DNA of 64,000 nt, from positions 1 to 64,000 of the forward strand of contig DATJHM010000126.1 of NCBI GenBank assembly GCA_035493895.1. The letters run 5' to 3'. A program made the position numbers and the translations under genes. Below the pieces are notes generated by a model. That model made no database searches, had not been told where the DNA came from, and was given only the letters and a program-made list of their open reading frames with translations. Every line of letters starts with the position of its first letter. Position 1 is the stretch's first letter. This document shows positions 16,991-25,953 of the stretch, in pieces. This stretch comes from DATJHM01 sp035493895 (lineage in GTDB: Bacteria; Chloroflexota; Ktedonobacteria; Ktedonobacterales; Ktedonobacteraceae).

Positions 16991-17213
16991 TGCCGATTGC
17001 CGCGAGATCTTCTCCTGACACGCTCCCCTACACCAGAGCTGCACGTGTCCCCATGTCGATGTTGCACTGTCCCTCTCTCAGGCGACATCGTGGGTGTGAG
17101 TGCCGGGCGGAAGGGAGTGTTTGCTCCTCCTAATAGATATATTCGGCGCATGGTGAGATTTCTGAAGAGTCTCTGCGAGATTCTTTTTATTTCCGTGACA
17201 TTGGAGGCAAAAG

Positions 17214-20033
17214 TTAATGTCCGACAAAATTTTGCCAGAATAGATGCATCCGCTCACGTAATGCACTGTGCTCTGTTTTGCGCAGATAGGGATCGCTGTC
17301 CCAGAGTTTTTCGGCCAGCGAGTGCGCCAGATTGATGAGCTGTATATCGCTAAGATCTGCAATGCGCAGCTCGGGGGTGCCACTCTGACGTACGCCAAAA
17401 AAGTCGCCAGGACCACGCAGTCGCAGATCTTCCTGTGCCAGCAAGAAGCCATCATCCGTGTCCTGAAAGACGCCGAGCCGCTCCTGCGCCTGGACACTGG
17501 CATCTGCACTCAGGACATAACAAAACGATTGGTGTTTGCCACGTCCCACACGTCCACGAAACTGGTGGAGCTGCGAAAGGCCAAAGCGGTCCGCATCTTC
17601 TATGACCATGACGGTTGCGTTAGGGATGTCGATACCAACCTCGATCACAGAGGTTGCCACCAGCACATCCAGTTCTTGATCGCGAAAGCGATGCATCACC
17701 TGGTCTTTTTCCGCTGGTTTCATGGCTCCATGCAACAGACCGAGGCGCAGATTGGGGAAGACTTCGCGTTGCAGTCGCTCATATTCGCTGGTAGCAGCTT
17801 TGGCCGTGAGCGTTTCAGATTCTTCAATGAGCGGACAGATGATAAATGCCTGCCGCCCTTCTGCAACCTGATGAATGATGGTATTGTAGGATTCTGCGCG
17901 TCGTGCTCCGGTGCGCCAGCGTGTGATGATTTTCTGTCGCCCTGGAGGTAACTGGTCAATGACCGAGACATCCAGATCTCCATAAAGGGTCAGGGCGAGC
18001 GTACGTGGAATAGGGGTGGCAGTCATTACGAGCATATGCGGATGATAGCCTTTCTGGCGCAAGACATCGCGTTGCTCTACGCCGAAGCGATGCTGCTCGT
18101 CGATAATCACCAGACCGAGCCGTTGGAATACCACATCGTCCTGTATCAGCGCGTGGGTGCCAATGGCGACGGTTGCCTCGCCTCGTTCCAATGCCTGTCG
18201 TACCTGTACCCGTTCGCGCTGACGCATACTGCCGGTGAGCAACACCGTACGCATGCCGAACGGCTCCAGCATTTTGCCGATACTTTTTGCATGCTGTTCT
18301 GCCAGTAGCTCTGTCGGAGCCATGATTGCTCCCTGTTGCCCGTTCAACGCGCACGCGAAGAGGGCCGCCGCCGCGACTGCCGTTTTACCAGCGCCAACAT
18401 CTCCCTGCAACAGGCGACACATTGGCTGAAGTCTCGCCAGATCAGTGAAAATTTCCTGAAGCACGCGGTTCTGGGCATCTGTAAAGGTGAAGGGCAAGGT
18501 CGCTTCAAAAGGCTTGTCGCTGGCCTGTATAGACCAGAGTGTGGCCCCTGGTAGTTCTGAGAGAGGGGCACTGACAGGAATTTCGTCTGTGGACGCTTCC
18601 TCTTGTTCGGGATATATAAAAACTTTGCTGGGGTCGATATGAAAAGCGGTCCCCTCGGGGGCTTCGCGCTGCCAGCGGCTGCGTCTCTCCTGCATGCCAA
18701 GCTGGATGAGGAAGAGTTCGTCGAAGGCCAGCCGCCTTCTGGCTGCCTGCAATATATCCTCGTTCTCTGGATAGTGGATCTGCGAGATGGCCTCTGGTAG
18801 TGGCATGAGCAGTCCTGCTGAACGGATCGGTTGTGGAAGATGTTCGGGTATCATCTGTGCGTATCGATCAACGACCCATTTGGTAAAGCGACGCAAGGCT
18901 TTGGCGTTCAGCCCTTCGGTCAGTGGATAGGTTGGCACGAGTCGGCCTGTGTTGAGCAGATCACCCTGTTCGGGAAATTCGTGGCTGCGCACCGAAAATT
19001 CGACTTTATTGCCAAAGCGCTGTTTGACTCCGGTAACGACGAGATAATCCCCTTTGGCCGTGGTCAGTTGTTTGAGCAGGTAGGGCTGATTAAACCAGGA
19101 GACGGTCAATTTGCCGGTATCATCCGAAATTGTGGCGGTCGTAATCGAGCGTCCACCACTGGTCCGCCGCGATTGTGCCTCCCAGATCAAGCCCATCGTG
19201 GTGACCATCTCGCCAAAGGGAATGTTGCCTATCTTCTCCAACTTGCTATAATCTCGATGCTCACGCGGAAAATAGAAGAGTAAGTCCTGAACGGTATGCA
19301 GTCCGAGATGATGGAGTTTGGCGGCGACTGAGGGACCAACGCCCGGAATGGCGGTAATATCGGCTCTGAGCAGGGTCAGGGCTGTGTGTCCATGGGTCAT
19401 GCCCGCTTCCAATCTGATCGGATTCTTTTGCTCAGACAATGGCGCTGGCGATGCTGCTTCAGCCTTTGCGGGAACACCTTCTTTGGGCTCTATCTTCTCT
19501 TTCGGCGTCGCTGACCGCGTTTTGCCATTCACGGTTGTGCCCGCAGAGACGGCTGATCTTGCGCTCGTTTTCTGGTCCCTTATACCCGTACCTGTTCCCT
19601 GTGCTCCTGATTGCTGTATATCGTCTATAGCAACGCTACTCGGCGTATGTTGCCCATCTGTGCTCATGGAGAGGTCGTTGAGGATAGCAAGAGCCGCGCG
19701 CAGGCTATGCATGCGCTGCAACGGGTCTTGCTGGCGATACCCTTGCAGGTGCTCACTGAAGTGGATGAGCGGCGTAGGATCGAGTCCCGCCTGCTTCCAC
19801 GCATTGCTCGTCTCCTCAGACCAGATGGCAACAAACGTTTCCAGGCCCCCTGGTTTGATGGCCTGGTCCTGGTGATTGGTGCGCTGTTCGTGTTGTAATA
19901 CTTTTTTTGCACGCTCAATGTACCTCATGAGCGCATTCTGATTTTGCTGTAACATGCTACTACTACGGGCTACTCTTCTCTTAAACGACGGTGTGGGGCC
20001 TGCATTCTCTTTCTTCGTAATCTGCCCTATCAT
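17214..20033 (-). CDS. recG: ATP-dependent DNA helicase RecG
   Basis: The frame from 20033 gives 939 residues; an ATG at 19955 (913 residues) is equally possible because neither start has a clear ribosome site. The first 220 residues are a low-complexity extension. Next come a helix-hairpin-helix (IPGVGPSVAAKLHHLG), the OB-fold wedge, and the SF2 core with Walker A GDVGAGKTA, motif II DEQHRFG, TATPIPRTLAL and the GRVGRG motif VI. RecG remodels stalled forks and Holliday junctions. The extension makes it longer than the usual 690-780 residues. Confidence 0.95.
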   Translation of the reverse strand: MIGQITKKENAGPTPSFKRRVARSSSMLQQNQNALMRYIERAKKVLQHEQRTNHQDQAIKPGGLETFVAIWSEETSNAWKQAGLDPTPLIHFSEHLQGYRQQDPLQRMHSLRAALAILNDLSMSTDGQHTPSSVAIDDIQQSGAQGTGTGIRDQKTSARSAVSAGTTVNGKTRSATPKEKIEPKEGVPAKAEAASPAPLSEQKNPIRLEAGMTHGHTALTLLRADITAIPGVGPSVAAKLHHLGLHTVQDLLFYFPREHRDYSKLEKIGNIPFGEMVTTMGLIWEAQSRRTSGGRSITTATISDDTGKLTVSWFNQPYLLKQLTTAKGDYLVVTGVKQRFGNKVEFSVRSHEFPEQGDLLNTGRLVPTYPLTEGLNAKALRRFTKWVVDRYAQMIPEHLPQPIRSAGLLMPLPEAISQIHYPENEDILQAARRRLAFDELFLIQLGMQERRSRWQREAPEGTAFHIDPSKVFIYPEQEEASTDEIPVSAPLSELPGATLWSIQASDKPFEATLPFTFTDAQNRVLQEIFTDLARLQPMCRLLQGDVGAGKTAVAAAALFACALNGQQGAIMAPTELLAEQHAKSIGKMLEPFGMRTVLLTGSMRQRERVQVRQALERGEATVAIGTHALIQDDVVFQRLGLVIIDEQHRFGVEQRDVLRQKGYHPHMLVMTATPIPRTLALTLYGDLDVSVIDQLPPGRQKIITRWRTGARRAESYNTIIHQVAEGRQAFIICPLIEESETLTAKAATSEYERLQREVFPNLRLGLLHGAMKPAEKDQVMHRFRDQELDVLVATSVIEVGIDIPNATVMVIEDADRFGLSQLHQFRGRVGRGKHQSFCYVLSADASVQAQERLGVFQDTDDGFLLAQEDLRLRGPGDFFGVRQSGTPELRIADLSDIQLINLAHSLAEKLWDSDPYLRKTEHSALRERMHLFWQNFVGH

Positions 20034-20087
20034 AGTGCGTCACTCGAACAAATGTCAATATTATTTTTATCGATTTTTGTTCTCTCT

Positions 20088-20639
20088 TTATGATTTAGGC
20101 ACAATGGGGAGCTGGAAAAATCTGGCACTGATGCGGGCGCGCTCACTGTCATCAAGTAGCGCGAGACCAGATATGCGATTTCCCGAAATGACGAGGTCAC
20201 TGACGACACGAAATCCCGCTTTACGAATACCACGAGCCGAGGCTGTATTGCCCGGCACGTAGCCAATCCAGAAGCGATCGATGAGCTGTTCCTGGCAGAC
20301 GATTGCTTGTAGAAGACGAGGATAGATGCCCTGACCGCGCCATTGGGGGAGCGTGAGAAAATCCCAGAGATAGACGTTGCGCTGCGAAACCGAGAAGGAA
20401 AACTGAAGCTCTGTAATTCCACCTTCCCTGGTCGCGACCCAGCCATAGGCCACAGGGGTTTGCTCGACAAATGCGATATAGGGTTGATTGCCTTCACGCA
20501 TGCGCCTGTTTATTGCTTGCCTGGTGAGATGCGTGGCGTGTGCAATCAATGCTGTGTCCGTCGTAATATGGGCAGAAAATGCTGGTAGTGGCGGGAGAGC
20601 AGGTAAGGGATCTCCGCGCCACCAGGTTCCAAAGGGCAT
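20088..20639 (-). CDS. GNAT-family N-acetyltransferase
   Basis: The 183-residue protein has the GNAT fold signatures in its C-terminal half: DFLTLPQWRGQGIYPRLLQ carries the acetyl-CoA turn (WRGQGIY), followed by YVPGNTASARGIRKAGFRVV. GGGAGG lies 12 bases before the ATG, inside an interspersed repeat (20652-20758). The N-terminus starts with a Trp/Pro-rich segment. The substrate is unknown. Confidence 0.87.
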   Translation of the reverse strand: MPFGTWWRGDPLPALPPLPAFSAHITTDTALIAHATHLTRQAINRRMREGNQPYIAFVEQTPVAYGWVATREGGITELQFSFSVSQRNVYLWDFLTLPQWRGQGIYPRLLQAIVCQEQLIDRFWIGYVPGNTASARGIRKAGFRVVSDLVISGNRISGLALLDDSERARISARFFQLPIVPKS

Positions 20640-20651
20640 AAAACGTGTTAC

Positions 20652-20758
20652 CTCCCTGGTGCATAACCACTAGATCTTTTCGTGTTTCGCATGTATATTC
20701 TCCCGCCAGGGGCGGATGGTGCAAGATCCTTTTGCGATCCGTTTGAGAGTACTGAAAC
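20652..20758 (+). repeat. Interspersed repeat, copy A
   Basis: The segment running from CTCCCTGGTGCATAACCAC to GTTTGAGAGTACTGAAAC matches 48242-48345 in the same orientation, roughly three quarters identical by eye. Strongest blocks are CTCCCTGG-GCATAA, GCAA-ATCCTTTT and GTTTGAG-GTACTGAAA. It sits just upstream of the GNAT gene start and contains its ribosome-binding site. Confidence 0.75.
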
Positions 20759-20854
20759 AAGCAAAGATTTCCTCTAGTAAACACGTTAATAGCCTCGTTG
20801 GCGTTTCTCTTACGGTCCTACCAGGGTTCATTCAGGCTTCCGATCTCTGGTAGC

Positions 20855-22036
20855 CTATGCCGATTTGTCGTTTGCCTCGACGGGAGCGGTGAAGTGGATC
20901 TCCAGTGCTTTATTGACAAATTTGGCAACGGTTGCTTCCTGGTTTGCCAGAATAGCGGGCAGGGTAATATCGCGCTTGAAATTGCCTATCTCAACGATCA
21001 TCTCGTCGCCCTTTTTGGTCATGAGAACCTTATTCATCTCGACGTGGGGGAGAGGGATACGCAAGATGTAGGTGTTTCCCTGGCGCGTAATTTCCTGTAA
21101 CGGACCGCGATGAAAGACCTGTGTTGGATCTTGATCTTTGAAGACAACATCTCCTAGTTCGCGCAATTGTTTGATGCCGATGACCTCGTGCGAGCGATAC
21201 GGTATCTCCCATATCGGCAGGGGAGCGAAGGTCTGATGGATCTGGTGGCGGAATTTCTCCTGGCCGTGATAGAGTTCCTGTAGAAATGGATCTTGATAGT
21301 CGCCGGGTTGGATGACGCGATTGCAGATAATGCCATCAATAGGATAGCCAAAAAGCGAAAGGTAGGTTTCGGCCCGCAGAGCTTCTTTGATGACCATGCG
21401 CTCCGGATTGACGACCGGGCGATACGAACTGATATCTGCATTGCTGAGTACGGCCCGGAGATCTTTCACACGTTTGCTCAAGTTTTGTACTGCATCCAGA
21501 ATCTCGGTAGTTGGGAGTATATTTTTGAGCAGAGGTCGTGCCAGATTGAGCGTGGTGGATTGCAGCTTGTTGATGCGCCCGGCATACCACTGGAAGGTAT
21601 CCGGCATACTGAGGAGACGTACAGTTTCGCCTGTGGGGGCTGCGTCGATGATGACAACGTCGAAGTTCCCCTCGCGTGCATTACGATAAATGTTGATAAG
21701 ACTGACGATCTCGTCCATACCCGGGATGAGTGCTAGCTCTTCGGCCTTCACCGCGTCGATCCCCTGTTTTTGCAGCGTTTTCGACATCGTTTCCTGGAGC
21801 TTGCCCCAACCCCTCCGCATCTCGTCCAGAACATTGACTTCCTGGGCCCACAGATTCTCTGCTAGCTCTGTCGGCTCAGATACCAGGGGGGCATTTAAAC
21901 AATCTGCCAGACTGTGGGCCAGATCGGTGCTAACCACCAGCGTGCGTTTACCCAGGCTGGCTGAACGTACTGCTGTGGTGGCTGATATGGTCGTTTTACC
22001 CACACCGCCTTTGCCAAGGTAGAGAATAATACGCAT
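20855..22036 (-). CDS. ArsA/Get3-family ATPase with C-terminal HSP20-like domain
   Basis: The 393-residue protein has the deviant Walker A KGGVGKTT at residues 8-15, an A-loop-type DLAHSLAD, and the switch region DAAPTGETVRLLSMP that defines ArsA/Get3. The last 80 residues, starting EITRQGNTYILRIPLP, resemble the alpha-crystallin-like domain found fused to ArsA-like ATPases in many phototrophs and Chloroflexota. No arsB or arsR gene is adjacent, so a role in arsenite efflux is not supported; a chaperone or membrane-protein targeting role is more likely. AAGGAC precedes the ATG. Confidence 0.9.
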   Translation of the reverse strand: MRIILYLGKGGVGKTTISATTAVRSASLGKRTLVVSTDLAHSLADCLNAPLVSEPTELAENLWAQEVNVLDEMRRGWGKLQETMSKTLQKQGIDAVKAEELALIPGMDEIVSLINIYRNAREGNFDVVIIDAAPTGETVRLLSMPDTFQWYAGRINKLQSTTLNLARPLLKNILPTTEILDAVQNLSKRVKDLRAVLSNADISSYRPVVNPERMVIKEALRAETYLSLFGYPIDGIICNRVIQPGDYQDPFLQELYHGQEKFRHQIHQTFAPLPIWEIPYRSHEVIGIKQLRELGDVVFKDQDPTQVFHRGPLQEITRQGNTYILRIPLPHVEMNKVLMTKKGDEMIVEIGNFKRDITLPAILANQEATVAKFVNKALEIHFTAPVEANDKSA

Positions 22037-22235
22037 AAAAGTCCTTACTTTTGTTTTGTTGTCCTCATGCTTGCTGTGTTGTACGGGTTTCGGATGAGGT
22101 TCTCCAATGATTTTAAAAAATATACGAAAACGGTCCCGCTTTGGTTATAGCGTATTTATGCTCTCTTGTCCATTCTCAAAAATTGAAAGTGCGAAGTTTC
22201 CGGAAAGGTGGGGTTTGTCAGGCCTGGATAGCGAT

Positions 22236-22272
22236 AAAAGTCCCCCGGTTTGGATAAACCGAGGGACTTTCA
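22236..22272 (-). terminator. Terminator downstream of the 22330-22542 gene
   Basis: AAAAGTCCCCCGGTTT and AAACCGAGGGACTTT pair around a short loop; on the minus strand the stem is followed by TTTTATC. It lies about 60 bases past the small gene's stop. Confidence 0.82.
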
Positions 22273-22329
22273 GGCCAAAATACTGTATGCTAAAAAACAT
22301 AGAAGGATGTGTTTTTGCAGATAGGCACG

Positions 22330-22542
22330 TTAAAATTCGATTTTGCCATTCACCACAAGAAGCTTCAGGAATTCCAGGTGGCGTACTACCGCCATGCGGT
22401 CGCTGCCTCCGTGTTGGTACCACTGACGTAGCCAGAGCAGCGAAATAATCTCGTCTTGCGTGAAACCGCTCTGGGCTAACACATCTGTATCTGTTAGTGT
22501 GTTTTCAACGTTGCTTATCATTTCTAAGGGTCGTGTATTCAT
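22330..22542 (-). CDS. Small hypothetical protein
   Basis: The 70-residue product starts at an ATG with GGAAGGAAAC upstream and ends just before a strong terminator, which together support a real gene. It is acidic at the N-terminus and has a helical core with DEIISLLWLRQWYQHGG and a C-terminal VVRHLEFLKLLVVNGKIEF. I recognise no family. It has no cysteine or membrane segment. Confidence 0.65.
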   Translation of the reverse strand: MNTRPLEMISNVENTLTDTDVLAQSGFTQDEIISLLWLRQWYQHGGSDRMAVVRHLEFLKLLVVNGKIEF

Positions 22543-23098
22543 GAATGTTTCCTTCCACCTTCGCCGTAAGTGGCGTTCCGCCGCTGCATTCTTCCGCTCT
22601 GTTCTGCTTGAATTGTGACCACTCGTCTCTTCAGAAAAGACTCAATATCTAGTAACTAGACGTTTGGCCTCTCACTTTTTCAAATACGTATTTGTTGGTC
22701 CTCATTGACAATGCTTAATTCTCCCTACTATCTCATTCCTTCCTGGTAAAGAATAAGCGGAAAAGGATGTAGTAGCTATCTACCTGGCGACATAAATGGT
22801 GTGAAATAAGTCACATTTTCGTATCCATAAGTCGATGTACGTTCTTTGTCGTACCGGCATCGTCGTTGATACGCGGATCCTGTTTGGGCCATCTGCCTTA
22901 TATACGTTTGAAATCCTGTGCGGGTTCCAATTTGTGCCAACCAAATTTGTTTACATATCTACATCTATACTTGTGCTTGTCTTAAATCTTACTCGAATAT
23001 CTGAACTTACCGATGCATGGTCTCTAGCAATAGACGTAACAAAGAACCGGATGGGAGCAGTTCTTTTCCCTCAAGCCAAGAGTCTGTTTCCCTATAAA
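22543..23098. other. Intergenic region, no gene seen
   Basis: About 550 bases between the small gene and the leuS terminator. One open frame on the plus strand (22835-23152) has no ribosome site, reads through the leuS terminator hairpin and has no recognisable composition, so I do not call it. No repeat or RNA gene is apparent. Confidence 0.5.
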
Positions 23099-23127
23099 AT
23101 AGGGACATCTGTGTCAGATGTCCCTAT
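23099..23127 (-). terminator. Terminator of leuS
   Basis: ATAGGGACATCTG and CAGATGTCCCTAT are perfectly complementary over 13 bp with a 3-base loop; TTTTAT follows on the minus strand. Confidence 0.88.
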
Positions 23128-23162
23128 CGCTTGTTTCCTGTATACGTGTTAACTATTACGTG

Positions 23163-25637
23163 CTAACTATTACGTACGACGATATTTACCAATCTCCCTG
23201 GAATGTAGATCACTTTTTGTACGGTTGACTCTCCGATAAAGGTGGTCACGCGCGGATTGGTCAGTGCGATCTTTTTGACATCGCTTTCGCTGATCTCGGC
23301 CGCTACTTCTATCCGCTCGCGTACTTTTCCGTTGACCTGGATGACCAGGGTGAAGTTTTCGTCTTTAGTCAATGCTTCGTCATAATCGGGCCAGTTGCTC
23401 GCATGAATGCTATCGCTATGACCTGTCTGGTGCCACATCTCTTCAGTAATATGTGGTGCCATCGGGGACAGCAGTTGCAGCATGGTCTCCAGGGCCTGCC
23501 GGTAGACGCTGGTGCGCGCGACTGGCTGGTTTTGTTGTTTGATCAGGACGTTGTTGAACTCCATCAGGGCGGCCAGAGCTGTATTGAAATGGAAGTTGCT
23601 CAGATCGTCTGTGACGCGTTTGATGGTTTTATTGCGCATGCGCTCGATGGCCTTGCTCTCGTCATTTTGCGCTATATCGGTGGCACCATCAAACCAGCTG
23701 TCGTTGACCAGATTCCATACACGGTTCAGGAAGCGCCAGACTCCTTCCAGGTTTTCGGCTCTGAAAGAGCCACCCGCCTCGAAGGGACCAATGAACATCA
23801 TGTAGCAGCGTACGGTATCCGATCCGTATTTCTCAACGTAGATGTCCGGAGCTTCGACATTGCCTCGCGATTTGGACATTTTCTGGTTATCAGAGCCCAG
23901 GACCATGCCCTGGTGATACAGGCGCTTGAATGGCTCTGAGAAGGTGATATGCCCCATGTCGCGCAACGCTTTGGTAAAGAAGCGTGAGTACAGCAGGTGC
24001 AGAATTGCATGTTCAACTCCACCTACATATTGATCAACCGGCAGCCAGCGTTGCATCGCCTCCTGACTCCAGGCCTGCTCGCTATTGTGCGGATCGGCAT
24101 AGCGCAGATAGTACCAGGATGAGTCTATGAAGGTATCCATGGTATCAGCCTCACGCGTGGCGGGTCCGCCGCAGATGGGGCAGGTCGTGTTGACAAATTC
24201 TGGCTCGTAGCGCAGCGGTGACTCTCCCGTGGCTTTGAACTGCACATTCTCAGGCAGCCAGACCGGCAGTTGCTCCTCGGGCACTGGCACCGTGCCATGC
24301 TCGGGACAGTAGACGATCGGAATCGGTGCGCCCCAGTAGCGCTGACGGCTGATCAGCCAATCGCGCAGACGATAGGTGACCATGAATTTGCCGACGCCTT
24401 TTTCCTCGATGTAGCTAATGACTTTTTTGATGGCCTCATCGCCCGGCGTACCATCAAAGGGCCCGGAGTTCACGATGATCCCCAGTGCCTCTTTAGCCTC
24501 GCTCCAGGTGGCGGGATCGCTCGGTTCGTCATCAATAGCGCGGATCACTTCGCGAATGGGCAGAGCAAATTTACGCGCAAAATCAAAGTCGCGTTGATCG
24601 TGCGCAGGTACGCCCATGATAGCTCCAGCACCATAGCCCATCAGCACATAGTCAGCGATCCAGACCGGAATCTGTTCGCCATTGACCGGATTGGTGACAT
24701 AGCCTCCGGTGAAGACGCCGCTCTTCTCTTTTTCCGAACTCATGCGCTCAATTTCGGTCATGTGGAGCGCCTGATCGACGTACGCATCGACCTCCGCCTT
24801 GTGCTCCGGAGTCGTGATTTTCTCGACCCAGGGATGCTCGGGGGCCAGAACGAAGAAGGTGACGCCATAGATCGTATCTGGACGCGTAGTGAAGACGGGA
24901 ATCTCCTCTGTTTTGCCTGCAATTTCGGCGGTGAAGCGAATTTCCGCGCCTTCGCTCCGTCCGATCCAGTTGCGTTGCATCGTGATAGTTTTTTCGGGCC
25001 ACTCAACATCCGGGAAGTTCAGCAACTCTTCCGCATAGGACGAGATTTTCAGCAGCCATTGATCGATCTCTTTGCGAATAACCACGGTTCCACAGCGTTC
25101 GCAGGTGCCATCGGCCAGAACCTGCTCGTTTGCCAGCGTAGTATTGCAGTTGGGACACCAGTTCGCCGGGGCTTTGGTGCGATACGCCAGCCCGTTCTTG
25201 TAAAATTGCAGGAACAGCCACTGGGTCCATTTATAATAATCCGGCAGGCAGGTGACGACTTCCCGTTGCCAATCCCATTGTGCTCCCATGGCTTTCAGTT
25301 GTTTGCGCATATTCTCCATGTTCGCCAGGGTCCAGGTGCGCGCTTGAATGCCTCGTTTAATGGCAGCATTTTCGGCTGGCAGACCAAATGCATCGAATCC
25401 AATGGGCTGCATCACATTATAGCCCTGCATACGTTTGAAACGTCCATAGGCGTCGAAGGGCGAATAGTTATACCAGTGGCCCATGTGCAGGTCGCCGGAG
25501 GGATAGGGAAACATCACCAGATGATAGAATTTTGGTTTCGGAGAGTCATCGGAAGCATGGTACAGGTGATCTGCCTCCCATTGTGCCTGCCATTTGCTCT
25601 CAATTTCTTTGGGGTTATATTTGGTGCGTGTGATCAT
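23163..25637 (-). CDS. leuS: Leucyl-tRNA synthetase
   Basis: The 824-residue class I synthetase has the HIGH-type motif HMGH in PSGDLHMGHWYNYSPFDAY near residue 50, the CP1 editing domain (TTRPDTIYG, about residue 250), the KMSKS motif in NQKMSKSRGN near residue 575 and the C-terminal LeuRS domain. The ATG at 25637 follows GGGGAGG by 4 bases. It charges tRNA-Leu and proofreads. Its leader is a T-box riboswitch that carries a nested tRNA-Ala gene. Confidence 0.97.
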   Translation of the reverse strand: MITRTKYNPKEIESKWQAQWEADHLYHASDDSPKPKFYHLVMFPYPSGDLHMGHWYNYSPFDAYGRFKRMQGYNVMQPIGFDAFGLPAENAAIKRGIQARTWTLANMENMRKQLKAMGAQWDWQREVVTCLPDYYKWTQWLFLQFYKNGLAYRTKAPANWCPNCNTTLANEQVLADGTCERCGTVVIRKEIDQWLLKISSYAEELLNFPDVEWPEKTITMQRNWIGRSEGAEIRFTAEIAGKTEEIPVFTTRPDTIYGVTFFVLAPEHPWVEKITTPEHKAEVDAYVDQALHMTEIERMSSEKEKSGVFTGGYVTNPVNGEQIPVWIADYVLMGYGAGAIMGVPAHDQRDFDFARKFALPIREVIRAIDDEPSDPATWSEAKEALGIIVNSGPFDGTPGDEAIKKVISYIEEKGVGKFMVTYRLRDWLISRQRYWGAPIPIVYCPEHGTVPVPEEQLPVWLPENVQFKATGESPLRYEPEFVNTTCPICGGPATREADTMDTFIDSSWYYLRYADPHNSEQAWSQEAMQRWLPVDQYVGGVEHAILHLLYSRFFTKALRDMGHITFSEPFKRLYHQGMVLGSDNQKMSKSRGNVEAPDIYVEKYGSDTVRCYMMFIGPFEAGGSFRAENLEGVWRFLNRVWNLVNDSWFDGATDIAQNDESKAIERMRNKTIKRVTDDLSNFHFNTALAALMEFNNVLIKQQNQPVARTSVYRQALETMLQLLSPMAPHITEEMWHQTGHSDSIHASNWPDYDEALTKDENFTLVIQVNGKVRERIEVAAEISESDVKKIALTNPRVTTFIGESTVQKVIYIPGRLVNIVVRNS

Positions 25638-25732
25638 GCGGCCTCCCCGTAGTCTCTGCTGCTCTATAAAAACACCCTGTTTAAGAATTTACGAATAACA
25701 GAGCACAATACATCTAAAAAGGTTTTTCCAAT

Positions 25733-25763
25733 AAAAAAACCTTCCGCCGCAAGGGACGAAAGG
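25733..25763 (-). terminator. T-box terminator, also the terminator of nested tRNA-Ala
   Basis: A 9-bp stem, CCTTTCGTC against GGCGGAAGG, around a 6-base loop is followed by seven T residues on the minus strand (25733-25739). It is mutually exclusive with the T-box antiterminator. Confidence 0.92.
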
Positions 25764-25788
25764 CTATTCCGTGGTACCACCCTGATTT

Positions 25789-25918
25789 CGATCAAGGAAC
25801 AATTGGTGGACCTGAGGGGATTCGAACCCCTGACCTTCTCCATGCCATGGAGACGCTCTCCCAGCTGCGCTACAGGCCCATATCCTGAATGAAACTGGTA
25901 CGTTTGTTGCCTTGATCG
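25789..25918 (-). other. 14-bp helix enclosing the nested tRNA-Ala
   Basis: CGATCAAGGCAACAA (minus strand, 25904-25918) is complementary to TTGTTCCTTGATCG (25789-25802) over 14 pairs with one bulged C. The arms bracket the tRNA gene plus 24 bases of 5' flank. The downstream arm ends 6 bases before the T-box AGGG, which is where a T-box Stem III normally lies. Confidence 0.85.
25804..25879 (-). tRNA. tRNA-Ala (anticodon GGC), nested in the leuS T-box leader
   Basis: The 76-base cloverleaf has acceptor GGGCCTG/CAGGTCC with the alanine identity pair G3-U70, discriminator A and an encoded CCA. The anticodon arm is TCTCC-ATGGCAT-GGAGA, giving anticodon GGC, and the T arm has GGTTCGAATCC. The D stem GCGC/GAGC has one G12-A23 mismatch. 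Its CCA end lies only 20 bases before the T-box AGGGTGG sequence. It has its own promoter at 25925-25953. Confidence 0.95.
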
Positions 25919-25924
25919 ATTCTC

Positions 25925-25953
25925 ATTGTACGCTATAACGGGCGCCCCGGCAA
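25925..25953 (-). promoter_or_regulatory. Internal promoter of the nested tRNA-Ala
   Basis: On the minus strand TTGCCG (25948-25953) and TACAAT (25925-25930) are separated by exactly 17 bases. Transcription would start about 40 bases upstream of the tRNA and bypass Stem I of the T-box. Confidence 0.75.

Larger units (their letters stand above)
16473..17213. other. Intergenic repeat region, no intact gene
   Basis: This 740-base stretch between the MFS start and the recG stop has no credible gene. Its centre is the repeat array above. The short open frames crossing it only translate the repeats into runs such as ATYPTYPT and have no ribosome site. It may be the remnant of a mobile or plasmid-derived element. 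Confidence 0.6.

Noticed and set aside
16835..17335. 166-codon plus-strand frame across the repeat array
   Set aside because: Its first half only translates the CTACATATCC repeats and its second half is antisense to the 3' end of recG.
20652..20758. Possible CRISPR repeat, because the element ends GTACTGAAAC
   Set aside because: There is a single copy here and one diverged copy 28 kb away, with no spacer array and no cas genes in the window.
20855..22036. Arsenite efflux ATPase ArsA
   Set aside because: It has one ATPase domain plus an HSP20-like end and no arsB, arsD or arsR neighbour, so arsenic export is unsupported.
22835..23152. 105-codon plus-strand frame before the leuS terminator
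   Set aside because: No ribosome site, it runs through the terminator hairpin, and its composition is not protein-like for this genome.
24270..25652. 460-codon open frame on the plus strand opposite leuS
   Set aside because: It is fully antisense to leuS, which has all class I synthetase motifs; long antisense frames are expected from the codon bias. No ribosome site or family motif.
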